Shown here: piece after piece, positions 60,748 to 64,000 of the stretch
How positions within the stretch are numbered: the first letter of the stretch is position 1
How the letters are laid out: the number at the start of each line of letters is the position of its first letter
Source of the DNA: an uncultured Eubacteriales bacterium
Lineage (GTDB): Bacteria > Bacillota > Clostridia > Oscillospirales > Acutalibacteraceae
Direction: 5' to 3'
Length of the DNA: 64,000 bases
Assembly (NCBI GenBank): GCA_934457415.1
Contig: CAKSHM010000001.1
Span: 252,411 to 316,410 of the forward strand
Made by a program: the position numbers and the translations under genes
Notes under the pieces: model-generated
Seen by the model: only the letters and a program-made list of their open reading frames with translations
The model's database searches: none
What the model was told of the DNA's origin: nothing

Positions 60748-62913
60748 ATGTCAATTTTTTTTGAAAAAACTTCAAAAACATTTTTTCTTGACGGTAAGAA
60801 TGTAACTTATGCTTTTTTTATAAATAATTATAACTATGCGGAGCATTTATATTTCGGCAAGAAAATACCGCATGATGATTTAAGATTCACAAGAGCATGG
60901 GGGAGACTTTCGTGCGAAGCATATCAAAAAGGCTTTGATCCTCTGAATACAATTCCTTCTGAGCTTGCTTTTTACGGGACAGGGGATTATAGAGAGCCTG
61001 CGGTTTTAGCCGAAAGTGAAAAGGGCGACAGGCTTAGTGTACTGCTTTATCAAGGATATGAAATCTTAAAAGAAAAGCCTGAAATAAAAGGTATGCCGTC
61101 AATGAGCGGAGGGGAGACACTTGTTATTTACTTAAAAGACAATGTTTCCGGTTTTTCAGCTGAACTATATTATACGGTTTATGATGACGCTGATGTTATA
61201 GCCCGACATACAGTATTTAAAAATAATTCAAAAAGCAATGTGACTTTACATCGAGCCTATTCTTTTTCTTTCGGAATTCCTACCGGAGAATATGAAATGC
61301 TTTCACTTTACGGAGGTTGGGCAACCGAAAGACATATAGATAGGACTGTTTTGCATCACGGAGTTGCTTCAATTGATTCCAAGAGAACTTCTTCATCGGC
61401 AACTCTTAATCCTTTTATCGGTATAATGACACCGAATTCGACTGAAACTTGCGGCGAAGTTTACGGCTTCAGTCTGGTTTATTCATCTTCATTTGTTTTA
61501 AAAGCAGAAAAAACAACTGCAGGTGAAATTTTGGTTACCGGCGGGATAAACGATTTCGATTTTTCATGGAAACTTGAAAAAAACGAAGAATTTGAAACCC
61601 CGGAAATCGTAATCGCATATTCAAACGACGGCATAGGCGGTATGAGCAGAGAATTTCACGATGCTTTCAGAAACCACCTTATCAATAAAAGATTTGTAAA
61701 TAAGGAACGTCCTATAGTTATAAACAATTGGGAAGCAACTTATTTTGATTTTGATAACGAAAAACTGATGAGAATAGTCGACGCCGCCGAGAATACCGGA
61801 ATAGATACATTTGTGCTTGACGACGGGTGGTTCGGAGAAAGGAATGACGATAAAAGAAGTCTCGGCGATTGGTATGTAAACACCGAAAAGCTTGCAGGCG
61901 GATTAAAGACCGTAATAGATTATGTTCATTCAAAGGGAATGAAATTCGGTTTATGGTTTGAACCGGAAATGATAAGCGAGGATTCCAAGCTTTACCGTGA
62001 GCATCCGGATTATGCGGTAAGAGTACCTGATTATGAGCCATGCTACGGTCGAAATCAATTTATGCTTGATCTGACAAGAAAAGATGTCAGAGATTATATA
62101 GTCGGATCTGTTAATAAGGCTTTAAAAGAAAATGAAATAGAATATGTAAAATGGGATTACAACAGAAATATTACAGAATCCTATTCACTGGGCTTAGAGT
62201 CAGATCAACAAAAAGAATTCGCCCATAGATATGCCTTAGGTCTTTATGATATATGCGAAAGGATAGTAAATGCCAATCCCGATATATTTTTTGAAGGCTG
62301 TTCGTCGGGAGGAGCAAGATTTGATCCCGCAATGCTTTATTATTTTCCGCAGATATGGACTTCCGATGATACTGACGCGGAGGAACGAACGCAGATACAG
62401 TACGGGACATCTGTAGTCTATCCGCTCTCCTCAATGAGCTGCCATGTGTCCGTTTGTCCGAATCATCAGACAGGAAGAATTACCTCTATGAAAACAAGAG
62501 CGGATATAGCTCACTTAGGAGCTACGGGCTATGAGCTTAATATAGCCGATATGGAAAAAACAGAGCTTGAAAATATTAAAACAGAAACGGAAGAATATAA
62601 GAAATGCTCTGACCTGATATTAAATGGCGATCTTTACAGGATAGACGATCCGAATACCACAAATTATTTTACGGTATCGGTTGTATCAAAGGATAAAACA
62701 AGGGCAATTCTTATAACTTACAGAAGAATGGGAAGACCGAATTCTGAAGTTAAGCGTGTAAAGTTTCAGGGACTTGATGAGGATAAAAAATATCTGATTG
62801 AAGAAAAAAATGTTATCATAAGCGGTGCGTCGCTTATGAATGTCGGTATGCCTATAAAATATCCGCGAAGTGATTTCGGAACAGTCAAATTTCATTTGAA
62901 AGAAGTATTTTAA
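60748..62913 (+). CDS. GH36 alpha-galactosidase
   Basis: 721 aa retaining enzyme releasing terminal alpha-1,6-galactose. An N-terminal beta-supersandwich (about 1-320) is followed by the barrel: 'NNWEATYFDF', 'FVLDDGWFGERNDD' and 'GLWFEPEMIS' are family blocks; YVKWDYNRN holds the nucleophile D470, and 'IWTSDDTDAEER' the acid/base D540. It is of the cytosolic single-gene type without signal peptide. ATG 60748 follows GAGGTG. It would remove galactose side chains from imported galactomannan or raffinose-type oligosaccharides. The gene follows directly after the remnant zone and appears intact. Confidence 0.95.
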   Translation: MSIFFEKTSKTFFLDGKNVTYAFFINNYNYAEHLYFGKKIPHDDLRFTRAWGRLSCEAYQKGFDPLNTIPSELAFYGTGDYREPAVLAESEKGDRLSVLLYQGYEILKEKPEIKGMPSMSGGETLVIYLKDNVSGFSAELYYTVYDDADVIARHTVFKNNSKSNVTLHRAYSFSFGIPTGEYEMLSLYGGWATERHIDRTVLHHGVASIDSKRTSSSATLNPFIGIMTPNSTETCGEVYGFSLVYSSSFVLKAEKTTAGEILVTGGINDFDFSWKLEKNEEFETPEIVIAYSNDGIGGMSREFHDAFRNHLINKRFVNKERPIVINNWEATYFDFDNEKLMRIVDAAENTGIDTFVLDDGWFGERNDDKRSLGDWYVNTEKLAGGLKTVIDYVHSKGMKFGLWFEPEMISEDSKLYREHPDYAVRVPDYEPCYGRNQFMLDLTRKDVRDYIVGSVNKALKENEIEYVKWDYNRNITESYSLGLESDQQKEFAHRYALGLYDICERIVNANPDIFFEGCSSGGARFDPAMLYYFPQIWTSDDTDAEERTQIQYGTSVVYPLSSMSCHVSVCPNHQTGRITSMKTRADIAHLGATGYELNIADMEKTELENIKTETEEYKKCSDLILNGDLYRIDDPNTTNYFTVSVVSKDKTRAILITYRRMGRPNSEVKRVKFQGLDEDKKYLIEEKNVIISGASLMNVGMPIKYPRSDFGTVKFHLKEVF

Positions 62914-62945
62914 AAGAATAATCAAATAAAAAGGTTGTAAATTGT

Positions 62946-64000
62946 ATGAACGCTAACAAAATCAAGCCCTTTTGGAGCTGGAATGATAAGCTCCGAAAAG
63001 AAGAACTTGTCAAACAAATTGAGCTTATGAAAAAAAGCGGCATTGAAGGCTTCTTTATGCATGCAAGAGGCGGACTTAAAACCGAGTATATGGGAAAAGA
63101 TTGGTTTGACTGCATAGAGGCTTGTATGGATAAGGCCGATGAGCTTAATATGGACGCTTGGGCTTATGACGAAAACGGTTGGCCCAGCGGTTTTGCTAAC
63201 GGTGCAGTTCCTAAGGAAAGCGTGGATTATCAGCAAAAGCGACTTGAAACGTCAACTCTTAATAAAGATGACGAATTACCGGAAAATCTGCTCGGTCTTT
63301 ACAAGGTGAGCGAAAACGGATTTGAAAAAATAAATTCGGCAGAGGACGGCTGTTTTGCGGTATATTATACCGTAAATCCTTACTACATAGATACATTTGA
63401 GCCGCAAGCCATAAAATGCTTTATAAGCGAAACGCATGAAAAATATTATGAGCGTTTCAGCGACAGATTCGGTAAATCCTTAAAGGGATTTTTCACCGAC
63501 GAACCGCAGTACGGCAACGGTGCGACACCTTGGTCGACGGTTTTCCCCGAGCTTTTTTCAAAGGAATACGGTTATTCTTTAACGGACAATCTGCCTCTTC
63601 TTTATTTCGATTTTAAAGACTCTTATGAATTTCGCTCCGATTTCTACAATATGGCGGCAAGACAGTTTAGAACATCGTTCATTAAGCAGATGTACGATTG
63701 GTGTATCGAGCATAACTGTAAGCTTACGGGGCACATGATGTCTGAAAATACATTAGGCTCTCAGCTTGGAACTACCGGCGGAGTTATGGCATGCTATGAG
63801 TATTTCCATGAGCCGGGGATTGACTGGTTGGGCAGAAAAATCGATACTCCTTTTATACCTAAACAGTTAGGCAGCGTTGCACGGCAGTTATGCAGAAAAA
63901 CTCTTACCGAATCTTTTGCGCTCTGCGGCTGGGATGTTTCATTAAATGAGCTTAAATGGATAATGCAGTGGCAAATGGTAAACGGAGTTACCTCGCTTTG
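62946..64000 (+). CDS. GH106-like glycoside hydrolase (alpha-L-rhamnosidase family), cut by window end
   Basis: 352 codons are visible from ATG 62946 and the frame stays open at the end. The N-terminus KPFWSWNDKLRKEELVKQIE and 'GFFMHARGGL' are the opening of the large rhamnosidase-like TIM barrel; 'AYDENGWPSGFANG', FFTDEPQYGNG and 'LTGHMMSEN' are later barrel blocks with candidate acidic residues. The family is called mainly from these patterns, so rhamnosidase activity is not certain. A weak AAGG site lies upstream. It is 32 bp after the alpha-galactosidase stop, in the same operon. Confidence 0.75.
   Translation, partial: MNANKIKPFWSWNDKLRKEELVKQIELMKKSGIEGFFMHARGGLKTEYMGKDWFDCIEACMDKADELNMDAWAYDENGWPSGFANGAVPKESVDYQQKRLETSTLNKDDELPENLLGLYKVSENGFEKINSAEDGCFAVYYTVNPYYIDTFEPQAIKCFISETHEKYYERFSDRFGKSLKGFFTDEPQYGNGATPWSTVFPELFSKEYGYSLTDNLPLLYFDFKDSYEFRSDFYNMAARQFRTSFIKQMYDWCIEHNCKLTGHMMSENTLGSQLGTTGGVMACYEYFHEPGIDWLGRKIDTPFIPKQLGSVARQLCRKTLTESFALCGWDVSLNELKWIMQWQMVNGVTSL

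Noticed and set aside
1..64000. CRISPR arrays, insertion sequences with transposase, rRNA genes and replication origins
   Set aside because: No regularly spaced repeats, no transposase frame, no rRNA sequence and no DnaA-box cluster noticed on either strand.

Overview
The window looks like a chromosomal segment of a low-GC Gram-positive anaerobe of the Clostridia, most likely an Oscillospiraceae/Ruminococcaceae-type gut or rumen bacterium. The support is AT-rich DNA, strong AGGAG-type ribosome binding sites, lipoprotein and sortase-like anchoring signals without outer-membrane components, MsmX-dependent-style sugar ABC transporters, and secreted glycan-binding proteins. The taxonomic call is inference; no rRNA or phylogenetic marker is present.

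Layout. 1-3250: the 3' part of a large cell-surface protein. 3279-6145: a tRNA-Arg(TCT) gene followed by what looks like an eroded mobile-element zone (an integrase-type N-terminal fragment whose best start codon is followed at once by a stop, a small possible phage recombination protein, and an orphan collagen-like phage tail-fibre protein on the minus strand). 6248-23672: a tightly packed exopolysaccharide/capsule operon of 15 genes read from one good promoter: UDP-glucose dehydrogenase, an aldolase / PLP decarboxylase / class IV aminotransferase set, an initiating sugar-phosphate transferase, five glycosyltransferases, a polymerase, two tandem pyruvyltransferases, a flippase, an iron-sulfur FrhB-like protein and a nucleotidyltransferase-fold protein. 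23749-24348: a short MazF-like remnant and a terminator.

24570-46548: a secretion and uptake island. It has two permease pairs without an ATPase, one solute-binding protein fused to a glycan-binding-like N-terminal half, one ordinary lipoprotein binding protein, a membrane protein joining an NHL propeller, TPRs and a Yip1-like domain, a DUF5696-like lipoprotein, a 1619-residue anchored repeat protein, a related 831-residue secreted protein, a lipoprotein glycoside hydrolase, and a 42-codon peptide gene coupled to a Ser-rich lipoprotein.

46627-64000: an intracellular glycan catabolism island: FAD oxidoreductase, beta-phosphoglucomutase-GH65 phosphorylase fusion, GH130 phosphorylase-like enzyme, GH2, AraC regulator, SGNH hydrolase, GH5-like enzyme, mannose-6-phosphate isomerase, GH36 alpha-galactosidase and a GH106-like rhamnosidase cut by the window end. 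GH130, mannose-6-phosphate isomerase, GH36 and a GH5-like enzyme together suggest mannose- and galactose-containing glycans, with phosphorolysis saving ATP.

The most unusual signal is a cluster of gene remnants at 55220-60707. Two SGNH hydrolase remnants and a GH130 remnant keep matches to both gene ends but have lost the middle; a beta-helix gene has lost its start; and a 13-codon reading frame keeps a strong ribosome binding site. One SGNH remnant shares a 112-bp stretch, identical by eye, with the intact gene 3.2 kb upstream. The other candidates for undescribed biology are the NHL-TPR-Yip1 plus DUF5696 pair between two permease pairs, the three-enzyme set at the head of the polysaccharide operon, and the small peptide/lipoprotein pair.
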